From positions 1 through 59,770 of IMG/VR virus record IMGVR_UViG_3300042691_021558: a stretch of 59,770 nt of DNA; one strand, written 5' to 3'. This DNA comes from a virus. Both the position numbers and the translations under genes were made by a program. Under the pieces are notes generated by a model, which was not told the DNA's origin, did no database searches, and was given only the letters and a program-made list of their open reading frames with translations. Below are positions 7,716 to 14,034 of this stretch, piece by piece (the first letter of the stretch is position 1; the number at the start of each line of letters is the position of its first letter).

Positions 7716-7865
7716 ATGTCAACGACTACGTCACTGTCAAAGACCTTCCTTGCAGCAAAGGCAAAGTCAAAAACTAAGTCTCGGTTTGTTAGCCAATTAT
7801 CTTCTCGAGTAACCTGTCTAACGGTTGAGTTCTATCTCAGTTTTAAGTTTGCAAGGAAGCGGTAG
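7716..7865 (+). CDS. possible plus-strand small ORF, 49 aa
   Basis: This is the only plus-strand frame with a convincing ribosome site: AAGGAG eight nt before the ATG at 7716, then 49 codons (MSTTTSLSKTFLAAKAKSKT...) ending in TAG. The product would be small, basic and Ser/Thr/Lys-rich. It overlaps the inverted repeat at 7745/7850, so the region may instead be a structured minus-strand RNA. Low confidence because every other gene is on the minus strand. Confidence 0.25.
   Translation: MSTTTSLSKTFLAAKAKSKTKSRFVSQLSSRVTCLTVEFYLSFKFARKR
7745..7859 (-). ncRNA. candidate structured RNA between two terminators
   Basis: The segment between the terminators at 7949-7981 and 7643-7675 lacks a minus-strand gene. 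It contains a perfect 10-bp inverted repeat, CTTCCTTGCA (7745-7754) with TGCAAGGAAG (7850-7859). Inside are two further minus-strand hairpins, TGAG-6 nt-CTCA and GTTAG...CTAAC, giving a plausible multi-branched fold of about 115 nt. Together with the downstream terminator this looks like an independent small RNA of up to about 300 nt. It lacks the tRNA-like end expected of a tmRNA. Confidence 0.4.
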
Positions 7866-7948
7866 TTTCTGAAGCGTAATCAACGCGAATTAATGTAGTT
7901 TATACAATATCTTGCTATATCTATATGAAAACCCTACCACCCTGATAC

Positions 7949-7981
7949 AAAAAGAAAGGGCTTTGGCTTGTGCTTCCGCCC
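7949..7981 (-). terminator. probable terminator after the 306-aa gene
   Basis: The minus strand reads GGGC, 16 nt, GCCC, followed by TTTCTTTTTG. It lies just after the stop of the coiled-coil protein gene at 7995. Confidence 0.6.
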
Positions 7982-7994
7982 TAACTTACCTTGA

Positions 7995-8915
7995 TTATTT
8001 TGATTCTTTTGCGATGAACATATCAATTACTGGCTGGAATCTTTCCGGCACTGATATACGCCATGATGCGATATCATTGATTTGTTTTTCCAATTGTTCT
8101 TGGAACTCAAATTTAGCTTTCTTTTCAGCCGCATACCATTGTTCTTTAAGAGTTTCAAACTCTGCCCAAACTGTATTGTTATGTGCCGTAGCCGTAGCCA
8201 TTTCATCTGCATTCGCTCGGGCGATACGAGCATTCTCAGCCGTAACTAGGTTTTTAACCTTGGCTTTGAAATAATTAACTCGCTGTTCGAATTCACGGTG
8301 CATTGCTGCCAATTCTTCATGAATTTGAGCCAATGATGCCGGAGTGTGATGACAATGAACTTCTACTGGAGTCTTTTCTCCTTCTTTTACAGTAATCCAT
8401 TCTAGAGATTTCATGTTAGGCAATTCTATGCGTAACGCGTCTAATTCTCCACCTCGGTGAATAAATTGACCTATATGACTTGCATACGCCTCAGCTTCTA
8501 GGTATTCATTGTATTCAGCAACTGAAAGTTGATCCCATCCCCAAGACTCATCAACTTGATCAATTTGATTATTATATTTTAATTCCGCGCGCTCTGGGAA
8601 TGCAACTTGGTTTGTATAATCAAACTCCATGTTGCGTGTTACTTTAAGCATGGCATCCTTTGCACGGATATTCTCCATAAGGAATGCCTGAGTTGCGCTT
8701 AAGCGAGCTTTCTCTTGAAGCAATGCAACGATATCGGTTGGAATCGGATTAGCTGGTTGCTGAGTATACGTCTTGCCGTTAACAGTCACCGTCTTAGATG
8801 CATTGTTAATAATAGACAACCGATCCTTGATGTCACGCACTCTTTGGTTGCAAAGGTTGCTTACTGATTGAGCTTGTGATAGAGATAATCCGGTTGTTGC
8901 TAATGAATGTTTCAT
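7995..8915 (-). CDS. coiled-coil-rich hypothetical protein, 306 aa
   Basis: Starts MKHSLATTGLSLSQAQ. It contains long helical, charged stretches: residues about 75-105, and a long one at about 195-285 rich in Ala/Glu/Lys (ELAAMHREFEQRVNYFKAKV...). No signal peptide or membrane segment. It stands alone between the tRNA cluster upstream and a terminator downstream, so it is probably monocistronic. Size and helical content would fit a scaffold or DNA-associated protein, but no family is recognised. Confidence 0.7.
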   Translation of the reverse strand: MKHSLATTGLSLSQAQSVSNLCNQRVRDIKDRLSIINNASKTVTVNGKTYTQQPANPIPTDIVALLQEKARLSATQAFLMENIRAKDAMLKVTRNMEFDYTNQVAFPERAELKYNNQIDQVDESWGWDQLSVAEYNEYLEAEAYASHIGQFIHRGGELDALRIELPNMKSLEWITVKEGEKTPVEVHCHHTPASLAQIHEELAAMHREFEQRVNYFKAKVKNLVTAENARIARANADEMATATAHNNTVWAEFETLKEQWYAAEKKAKFEFQEQLEKQINDIASWRISVPERFQPVIDMFIAKESK

Positions 8916-8994
8916 GTTTTCCTTGTTTAATTGTTTAACTTAATTAATAATAAGATACTTAATTCTAATTTCCAAATGTTTTTTAAACTTTTTG

Positions 8995-9068
8995 CACGCC
9001 TGGATGGATTCGAACCACCAACACTCGGATTTGGAATCCGATGCTCTACCAATTGGAGCTACAGACGC
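8995..9068 (-). tRNA. tRNA-Trp (anticodon CCA)
   Basis: Cloverleaf readable on the minus strand: acceptor GCGTCTG with CAGGCGT (two G:U pairs), D arm GCTC/GAGC, anticodon stem TCGGA/TCCGA with loop TTCCAAA, T arm GGTGG-TTCGAAT-CCATC. Discriminator G, no encoded CCA. 74 nt. Confidence 0.9.
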
Positions 9069-9074
9069 ATTTTG

Positions 9075-9212
9075 TAGTCAGGACAGGATTCGAACCTGTG
9101 TCTTTTGTTTCGGCCATGCGAGCTCATCTGCATGCTTAGGCTTTTTGTCTTCTCGGCTCCGGAACCTTACGACTGTAGCGTCACCTGATTGGCTACCAAT
9201 TGCCACCTGACT
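9075..9212 (-). tRNA. tRNA-like RNA, 138 nt, with oversized central region
   Basis: The ends are fully tRNA-like: perfect 7-bp acceptor AGTCAGG/CCTGACT with discriminator A, D arm GGC-AATTGGTA-GCC and a perfect T arm ACAGG-TTCGAAT-CCTGT. Between D and T arms lie about 90 nt instead of about 27. No standard 5-bp anticodon stem with a 7-nt loop can be drawn adjacent to the D arm. The insert has its own hairpins (GGTT-CCGG-AGCC; ATGC-10 nt-GCAT nested in GCC/GGC). It may be a tRNA with an insertion, a decayed fusion or a tRNA mimic. Amino acid identity not assignable. Confidence 0.55.
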
Positions 9213-9223
9213 AACCGTTAAAA

Positions 9224-9421
9224 TTAATACTCTCGGCCCTCGAACAACTTAATCAATCGGTAATGCCATTCTGCAGGAAAATCTGCGAGTCTGGAACTAC
9301 TCTTTGCTTGTTGATGTGCCTCTTTTCTTGTCGTCGCCTCTACTATACGGTAGGGCGCTTGGTATCCATTTCTGTGACACCATTCCACTCTCCAAAGTGG
9401 ATACTGTGCTTGCGCTTTCAT
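9224..9421 (-). CDS. small hypothetical protein within the tRNA cluster, 65 aa
   Basis: The ATG at 9421 (MKAQAQYPLWRVEWCHRNGY) is preferred over an in-frame TTG three codons upstream. The product is a compact basic protein with an aromatic N-terminal half and a helix rich in Arg/Lys/Ala (TTRKEAHQQAKSSSRL). The pattern WRVEW...EATTRKEAHQQAK is reminiscent of very small phage proteins with a beta-beta-alpha layout. Function unknown. It lies between tRNA genes on the same strand. Confidence 0.55.
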   Translation of the reverse strand: MKAQAQYPLWRVEWCHRNGYQAPYRIVEATTRKEAHQQAKSSSRLADFPAEWHYRLIKLFEGREY

Positions 9422-9483
9422 AATGATCAATGATCATTGTCAGCCATAAGAATTGAGCATGTTACCCTTGTTTATTAATTTAG

Positions 9484-9566
9484 TACTCGGAGCGGGACTT
9501 GAACCCGCACGACCAATTGGCCAACAGATTTTAAGTCTGTCGTGTCTACCATTCCACCACCCAAGC
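9484..9566 (-). tRNA. tRNA-Leu (anticodon TAA)
   Basis: 83 nt on the minus strand: acceptor GCTTGGG/TCCGAGT (several G:U), D arm of the Leu type (GTGGAATGGTAGACAC), anticodon stem/loop CAGAC-TTAAAAT-CTG with TAA, long class II variable arm (TTGGCCAATTGGTCGT) and T arm GCGGG-TTCAAGT-CCCGC. Discriminator A. Confidence 0.88.
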
Positions 9567-9638
9567 AAGTGCCTGTCTTTCCAGGCTGTACAACAAGGAT
9601 ATTCTTTGCGCATTAAGGACTCTCTTGTGCTTCCTTTG

Positions 9639-9712
9639 TACTCCTAGCAGGACTCGAACCTGCAACGCCTAGATCCTAAATCTAGTGTGTCTACCAATTC
9701 CACCATAGAAGC
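9639..9712 (-). tRNA. tRNA-Leu (anticodon TAG) with short variable loop
   Basis: 74 nt: acceptor GCTTCTA/TAGGAGT, Leu-like D arm (GTGGAATTGGTAGACAC), anticodon arm CTAGA-TTTAGGA-TCTAG with anticodon TAG, and T arm GCAGG-TTCGAGT-CCTGC, discriminator A. Its variable region is only GCGTT (5 nt), whereas bacterial tRNA-Leu normally has a long variable arm, as its neighbour does. Decoding of CUA is expected from the anticodon; charging by host LeuRS is less certain. Confidence 0.85.
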
Positions 9713-9716
9713 TTGA

Positions 9717-9879
9717 GCGTAGTGGGACTGCAGATCCCTGAGGCTCCTACGCAAGTTGTTCCTCTTTATGCCGGCGCCGCTCCCTGCACGGGACTTGTAC
9801 TTTGTCCTATTAAGCGTTTATGCAAAAGACACATCCTGGTACGCCGACCTGGGTAACCCAAATCCAATGCGTGATGTGT
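9717..9879 (-). other. structured spacer between tRNA genes
   Basis: This 174-nt gap between tRNA-Leu(TAG) and tRNA-Glu has no ORF but several hairpins on the minus strand: GCGTAG/CTACGC (9717-9752) enclosing GGGA-7 nt-TCCC; ACACATC/GATGTGT (9829-9879) enclosing ACGC/GCGT and TGGG-TTA-CCCA; and GC-rich GGCGCC and CCC-GTGCA-GGG elements between. It does not fold as a standard tRNA. It may be a processing element or a further structured RNA. Confidence 0.35.
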
Positions 9880-9886
9880 ACTTTAG

Positions 9887-9958
9887 TAGTCCCACGGAGA
9901 ATCGAACTCCGATTTCTAGGATGAAAACCTAACGTCCTAACCGTTAGACGATGGGACC
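9887..9958 (-). tRNA. tRNA-Glu (anticodon TTC)
   Basis: 72 nt on the minus strand: acceptor GGTCCCA/TGGGACT, D arm GTC-TAACGGTTAG-GAC, anticodon arm TTAGG-TTTTCAT-CCTAG, T arm CGGAG-TTCGATT-CTCCG, discriminator A, no encoded CCA. Confidence 0.92.
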
Positions 9959-10003
9959 ATAAATAAGAATGGCGTTTAAACCTTGCGTACCAGCTACCAT
10001 TCT

Positions 10004-10162
10004 TTATTCTTTACTTCCTGAGTGTATCAAAAAGTCTCGATACTCGTCATTCTCCAATTCACATAACCGATCCAAGCAAGCATCATACGAGCCGGTTTTC
10101 AATATGCGGCCGGTGTAATCAACCAATAGCCAAACATCAGGACCAAATTTGATAATTTCCAT
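10004..10162 (-). CDS. small hypothetical protein, 52 aa
   Basis: ATG at 10162 opens MEIIKFGPDVWLLVDYTGRI and the frame closes with TAA at 10004. The product is a small acidic protein with an aliphatic beta-like first half and a helical Glu/Asp-rich second half. It sits directly after a class A promoter-like element and before the tRNA cluster, so it probably heads the tRNA transcript. The 3' flank has an 8-bp inverted repeat (AAGAATGG...CCATTCTT, about 9967-10002). Confidence 0.55.
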   Translation of the reverse strand: MEIIKFGPDVWLLVDYTGRILKTGSYDACLDRLCELENDEYRDFLIHSGSKE

Positions 10163-10172
10163 CTCTTTATTT

Positions 10173-10194
10173 TTATAATATAAATATAAGAAAT
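10173..10194 (-). promoter_or_regulatory. AT-rich promoter-like element, class A
   Basis: The minus strand reads ATTTCTTATATTTATATTAT immediately upstream of the 52-aa gene and tRNA cluster. Same core as the other class A elements. Confidence 0.5.
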
Positions 10195-10208
10195 AAAAAC
10201 CAAAAGTC

Positions 10209-10610
10209 CTAATCTTTCTGCAACATTTTTTCTACTCGATTGCGAGCCTTCTCACCTAATGGTATTGGATGACCTTCTTCATCGATATGCACGAACTTGA
10301 TGTGTGTGCGAAGCACTATAACCTGATTGCCCGTGTATACATTGTGTGCTCTGGCTTCCATGTACAGGTTGATGGATGAGTTACCTATTGCTTGTGGCTG
10401 ACCATATATCTTAAGTAGTTGGCCTTCCCGGGCTGGCTTCTCAAAATTGCATTTGTCAATGCTAACCGTAACCATACGGGGTGTATCACAAAGTTGCATT
10501 GAGTAGCCGGCTGCAGCTGCATCGATCCAAGCCAACAGCTTTCCTCCGAACAGGTTGCCATGAAACCCTAGGTCGGATTTCTTGATTGGGTGTGTGTTTA
10601 GTAATTCCAT
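10209..10610 (-). CDS. acyl-CoA thioesterase (hotdog fold), 133 aa
   Basis: Hydrolyses acyl-CoA to free acid and CoA in this family. The hotdog/ACOT signature is clear: GFHGNLFGGKLLAWIDAAAA (HGN-x-FGG-x-LL-x-W-x-D with the catalytic Asp), then MVTVSIDKCNFEKPA and the C-terminal VLRTHIKFVHID strand. Length is normal for a single-hotdog enzyme. The start at 10610 overlaps the GNAT stop by 1 nt (TAATG); the longer frame to 10640 is rejected. A lipid or acyl-CoA enzyme is unusual in a phage and may have been acquired from the host with the two genes upstream. Confidence 0.88.
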   Translation of the reverse strand: MELLNTHPIKKSDLGFHGNLFGGKLLAWIDAAAAGYSMQLCDTPRMVTVSIDKCNFEKPAREGQLLKIYGQPQAIGNSSINLYMEARAHNVYTGNQVIVLRTHIKFVHIDEEGHPIPLGEKARNRVEKMLQKD

Positions 10611-10939
10611 TATTCCACTGTTTTCTCTACGTATGTGCAAGTCTCACCTGCATCAAATCCTTTTTCTAATAGCAAGGGCAGGGAAGCTGGCTTGCACCAA
10701 GCATACACCAAGTACCCTTTGAATCTTTGCTGCACATACTCCCAACGGGCGTCCCACAGCATTCGAAAGATTCCTTTGCGACGATGGTCTTCATGTACCC
10801 AAGCATCTAGGAACTTGATGCGTTGTGTTTCTTCTCGTTCCATGTAGATGTGTCCTACAATGTCTCCGTTTACCATGGCGATCCAGGTTTCAAGTCGTTG
10901 AGCATTGCTTTTAAGATGTACTATTTTAATGTCTTCCAT
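10610..10939 (-). CDS. GNAT-family acetyltransferase, 109 aa
   Basis: Small GNAT fold: beta strands around WIAMVNGDIVGHIYM, then the acetyl-CoA-binding motif A in WVHEDHRRKGIFRMLWD (R-R-x-G-x pattern), then AWCKPASLPLLLEKGF (the common 'xNxxAxxLYxKxGF'-like end). The acceptor substrate cannot be predicted. The stop overlaps the thioesterase start (TAATG) and the ABC-domain stop... start spacing upstream is 3 nt, so the three genes form one translational unit. Confidence 0.8.
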   Translation of the reverse strand: MEDIKIVHLKSNAQRLETWIAMVNGDIVGHIYMEREETQRIKFLDAWVHEDHRRKGIFRMLWDARWEYVQQRFKGYLVYAWCKPASLPLLLEKGFDAGETCTYVEKTVE

Positions 10940-10942
10940 AAG

Positions 10943-11767
10943 TTAATGTATTCGTTTTAATATGTCACTTAATCGGCTATACATTTCTACTGCTATCGGT
11001 ACTGACATCAGTGCAATAAGAAAATTGTTTACATACGAGTATACTGTAATCACACTACCAATTGTAACATGTTGGGTTGTAAGTACCAACACTATGATCG
11101 ACGCAAACAAAAATATGTTTTTAATCATCATGATGAGAAACCAATTCTTTCCTTGCAGAGTTGATTGGAATATCTCTAGTTGGCGCCGGCGATTAAAAAA
11201 CAGCACTGAGGCATCATATCCAGCTTGTATAGCGTCTCCTTTGCGTTCATAATGTGTGTTCCTCAGTTTGATTGCCTGCTTTATTTTGCTGTATAGTAAG
11301 GTTACAGCAGCAAGTATCATCACGAATGCAATACTAACCAACACACCAACCTGCCAATTTTCTGAGTAAATAAACCCGATGGATCCTACGATTGTAACAA
11401 TGGTTGCGATATAGTAATGCACATATCCTTCCAATACATTAACAATATCATGGGCCATATCTGTTCTAGCAATTTTGGTTGATGCATCATGATGCGGTTG
11501 CCGCAGAAATCGAAACACGATGCTGTTGTATATTCGAGTGTACACTTTGGTATCATACACCATTCGTTTATAATTAAAAAATGCAGATAAGAAATATGAG
11601 GTTCCTAACAGCACCAACCAATGCCATGTGCCACTCATCAGGCCGTCAATGCTTTTACCAAGCAGAAATGGTGTTGCTAGATTAGACAGCTCGGTGACGA
11701 GCATGAACAAGTAAATGAATGATAGCTGGCGTCGATGCTGTTTGAATATCTCATAAATTTTATTCAT
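10943..11767 (-). CDS. ABC exporter-type transmembrane domain without ATPase, 274 aa
   Basis: Six hydrophobic segments (approx. residues 15-38, 45-62, 118-138, 140-160, 215-235 and 240-260) in the arrangement of a type 1 ABC exporter membrane domain. The intracellular-loop features are recognisable (FRFLRQPHHDASTKIARTDM like the exporter's first coupling region, and the ARTDMAHDIVN segment). No Walker A, signature or Walker B follows; the protein stops where the nucleotide-binding domain would start. Either a half-transporter that borrows a host ATPase, or a non-transporting derivative. Linked to GNAT and thioesterase genes. Confidence 0.75.
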   Translation of the reverse strand: MNKIYEIFKQHRRQLSFIYLFMLVTELSNLATPFLLGKSIDGLMSGTWHWLVLLGTSYFLSAFFNYKRMVYDTKVYTRIYNSIVFRFLRQPHHDASTKIARTDMAHDIVNVLEGYVHYYIATIVTIVGSIGFIYSENWQVGVLVSIAFVMILAAVTLLYSKIKQAIKLRNTHYERKGDAIQAGYDASVLFFNRRRQLEIFQSTLQGKNWFLIMMIKNIFLFASIIVLVLTTQHVTIGSVITVYSYVNNFLIALMSVPIAVEMYSRLSDILKRIH

Positions 11768-12263
11768 AGTTTAATTGATTAACGTCACTTTGATCGTCGG
11801 GTATGCCGGTGAGTGAATATCTATCTTTATTTAGATCCGCAGCTAGTTTAGTCTTAATAAACTGCTCCTCGCCTACCGGATCATATATGTTCCCTTGCGA
11901 ATCTCGTACCCAGTAATGCGGAATAAACTTCCATTGATCAGCATATTCGCTAGTCTCAATCCACTGTTTTCTATCGTTAGCATCATTCCAATTCCCACCA
12001 TCCGAAATAAACTCGCGTTTCATTTCTTCAGTGAAGTCAGCTTTATCGTATACGACTGAATCCGCCTTAAAATATCCTTCTACGCGATTCAATTCTTGCG
12101 CCCCATGTTTTGTCAAAAACTGCATAAAACTCAACGCAGCAGGACCACAATTATCTCTTTTGCAGAAGTACTTCAGTTCCTTAGGACTTACGGTTTGTTT
12201 CCACTGAGCAATAAGACTCTCTGGCGATGCTGTCTCTTTCAATAAATCTTTTAATCGTATCAT
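11760..12263 (-). CDS. hypothetical protein with papain/C39-like Cys-His-Asp pattern, 167 aa
   Basis: Residues 1-10 (MIRLKDLLKE) resemble a phage propeptide ending in LxE. Further on, FCKRDNCGPAALSF places a Cys at the start of a helix, and HYWVRDSQGNIYDPVGE places a His-Trp and Asp-Pro in the arrangement of cysteine peptidase or transglutaminase-like folds (C...H...D). This reading is inference from the pattern, not a family match I am sure of. It overlaps the ABC-domain gene by 8 nt. Confidence 0.6.
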   Translation of the reverse strand: MIRLKDLLKETASPESLIAQWKQTVSPKELKYFCKRDNCGPAALSFMQFLTKHGAQELNRVEGYFKADSVVYDKADFTEEMKREFISDGGNWNDANDRKQWIETSEYADQWKFIPHYWVRDSQGNIYDPVGEEQFIKTKLAADLNKDRYSLTGIPDDQSDVNQLNYE

Positions 12264-12278
12264 ACGTATAAATATCGA

Positions 12279-12315
12279 TTAATTTGATAACGGTGCTTTA
12301 ATTGTTGGGTGTGAT
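12279..12315. repeat. copy 1 of the thyA 3'-end direct repeat (remnant)
   Basis: 24 nt identical (12279-12302) and a further about 12 nt nearly identical to 12548-12584. Read in the thyA frame it encodes QSHPTIKAPLSN-stop, the same C-terminus as the intact thyA (QSHPHIKAPLSN-stop). It is a detached copy of the gene's 3' end, separated from thyA by the 78-aa gene. Confidence 0.85.
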
Positions 12316-12534
12316 TGTTACTTTATACTTCATTGTTTTGTCATTCATATCCATAATACCAAATACAACAGAATCCGTATCATCAGGATTAATTAATGTA
12401 GGTGTTACGAGATAACCTTGCAGAATTTCTAAGTCTCTACGTATTTGTTTTACTAAATCAATAGGGATTTTAGTTTCAATTTCTGATTTTTCAAATGTTT
12501 CTGGATTGTAATAATCCGCTTTGTAATTTTCCAT
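12298..12534 (-). CDS. small hypothetical protein between the two thyA 3' repeats, 78 aa
   Basis: MENYKADYYNPETFEKSEIE: a small protein with a central helix (IDLVKQIRRDLEILQGYLV) and a C-terminal beta hairpin-like part (SVVFGIMDMNDKTMKYKVT). Its last codons lie inside the upstream copy of the duplicated thyA 3' end, read in another frame. It therefore appears to have been inserted there or trapped by a duplication. No nuclease motif is visible. Function unknown. Confidence 0.65.
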   Translation of the reverse strand: MENYKADYYNPETFEKSEIETKIPIDLVKQIRRDLEILQGYLVTPTLINPDDTDSVVFGIMDMNDKTMKYKVTITPNN

Positions 12535-12547
12535 GATTTTTATTTTT

Positions 12548-12584
12548 TTAATTTGATAACGGTGCTTTAATGTGTGGGTGTGAT
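12548..12584. repeat. copy 2 of the thyA 3'-end direct repeat (in the intact gene)
   Basis: Last codons and stop of the intact thyA. Pairs with 12279-12315 (24 nt identical core plus a similar flank). Confidence 0.85.
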
Positions 12585-13690
12585 TGGTAGTTGCCTAGTT
12601 GAAGATCCTCCTCCAACAGACACTTGCAGAAGTTATCGTTGCTGAAACCTTCTACCACTGCTACGGCATCTATAGGTCCTACTCCACATTCTCCAGATTC
12701 AGTTGGCCACCACTCTGTGTTAATGTTTAAGGTTGGTAATGGATATGGTTCTCTTGTTAGTTGTTCCTTTGCTTGTTCAATATGATTAGAATACAAATGC
12801 GTATCACCCAAGTTACCAATCAATTCATCTGGAACCATGTTCACTGCCTTTGCAATGATTTCAAGTAGTAAACCATAAGAAGCAATATTGAATGGTAAAC
12901 CTAAGAATGTATCTACTGAACGTTGGTTCCACATTAAAGAGATTGCTCTGGTTGGTATGTTATTTCTATCCCAAGATTCAACCGTCATAGGTGATACAAA
13001 CTCAGAATCATACTTAGCTAATTTTCTTCTTTCTTCCAAACTCAACTCTCTTGTATAAACTTGAAATCCATAATGACAAGGTGGAAGTGTCATTTGGTCT
13101 AATTCACCTACATTCCAAGCTGAAACCATTAGGCGTCTTGAGTCTGGGTTTGTTTTAAGTTGGTATATGAGCACTCCTATTTGATCGTGCCATAAAGATC
13201 CTTTAGCTAAAGGGTGAACATCAGGAATACTCAACCATCCTTGCCACTTTCTCCATTGTTTACCGTACACGGGACCTAAATCACCATATAGTTCTGAAAA
13301 CTTATCGTTATTTTTAACCCAGTTAATAAATTCTTCTTTTGAAAAAGGTCTATTTTGGGTTTCATCGTTTTCATAAATAACACCATGAAGTTTATCCTTT
13401 TCATATTTTTTTAAATACGCTTTATACGCATCACCATCCCATATATGACAATCATTATCAACAAGGTATTTGATGTTCGTATCACCACGCAAGAACCACA
13501 TTAGCTCTGTTGCTATAAGTCTGAATGGCATCTTTTTAGTTGTGAGCAAAGGAAACCCTTCTGACATCTTATGACGTATCTGCCTACCGAATACAGATAG
13601 TGTTCCTGTACCTGTTCGGTCTTGTTTAGTTACTCCATTCTCTAAGATATCTTGGAGCAATGCTGTGTATTGTTTATCTAGCGTATTCAA
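12548..13690 (-). CDS. thyA: thymidylate synthase ThyA, 380 aa, with insertions
   Basis: Makes dTMP from dUMP and methylene-THF. Motifs: DRTGTGTLSVFGRQ (phosphate-binding Arg), PPCHYGFQVY (catalytic Cys), RSVDTFLGLPFNIASYG, NLGDTHLYSNH, C-terminal PHIKAPLSN. It is about 115 residues longer than E. coli ThyA, with extra sequence after IWDGDAYKAYLKKYEKDK and after YTRELSLEERRK. The start appears to be TTG at 13690, overlapping the previous stop (TTGA). Fits the dUTPase elsewhere in the window, which supplies dUMP. Its 3' end is duplicated downstream. Confidence 0.95.
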   Translation of the reverse strand: MNTLDKQYTALLQDILENGVTKQDRTGTGTLSVFGRQIRHKMSEGFPLLTTKKMPFRLIATELMWFLRGDTNIKYLVDNDCHIWDGDAYKAYLKKYEKDKLHGVIYENDETQNRPFSKEEFINWVKNNDKFSELYGDLGPVYGKQWRKWQGWLSIPDVHPLAKGSLWHDQIGVLIYQLKTNPDSRRLMVSAWNVGELDQMTLPPCHYGFQVYTRELSLEERRKLAKYDSEFVSPMTVESWDRNNIPTRAISLMWNQRSVDTFLGLPFNIASYGLLLEIIAKAVNMVPDELIGNLGDTHLYSNHIEQAKEQLTREPYPLPTLNINTEWWPTESGECGVGPIDAVAVVEGFSNDNFCKCLLEEDLQLGNYQSHPHIKAPLSN

Positions 13691-14034
13691 AAGTATAAGT
13701 CTTGTAATCGTTTAATTTCTGCAATTATATCTTTTAGTCGGTTGATCTCTGCAATCACATCGTCACCTAACTCAATCTTTGACATCATTGAGATATCAAC
13801 AAGCTGTGTTTCCAACAAGTGAATTAGTTGTTCTTCTGCAGATGCCGTAATCAGCTCTACTGGCTCCAATTGTCCCTCATTGAAAATATGCAATAGACCA
13901 TAGTCATCCATTTCTCCAACTACTCGAATGTCGCCACCCAATGTTTCAAACACACCTACGATTGTGCAAGGAAAATCATATCCTTTTGGTTTGTAGGCTT
14001 TGTCCCCTACCTGGAATTTTGTTTGTTTATTCAT
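13687..14034 (-). CDS. hypothetical protein with SH3-like N-terminal half, 115 aa
   Basis: MNKQTKFQVGDKAYKPKGYD followed by TIVGVFETLGGDIRVVGEMD reads like a small SH3-type beta barrel ('vGDkAyk...' pattern), then a Leu/Ile-rich helix at the C-terminus (EEQLIHLLETQL; INRLKDIIAEIKRLQ). Its stop overlaps the TTG start of thyA, so thyA is translated from its ribosomes. Role unknown. Confidence 0.65.
   Translation of the reverse strand: MNKQTKFQVGDKAYKPKGYDFPCTIVGVFETLGGDIRVVGEMDDYGLLHIFNEGQLEPVELITASAEEQLIHLLETQLVDISMMSKIELGDDVIAEINRLKDIIAEIKRLQDLYF

Noticed and set aside
7643-7990. tmRNA in the region between terminators
   Set aside because: No T-arm/acceptor pair and no tag-like reading frame with a typical ending; only the length is similar.
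9075-9212. Group I intron in the tRNA-like RNA
   Set aside because: The insert of roughly 60 nt is too short for a group I intron and no anticodon-stem halves flank it.
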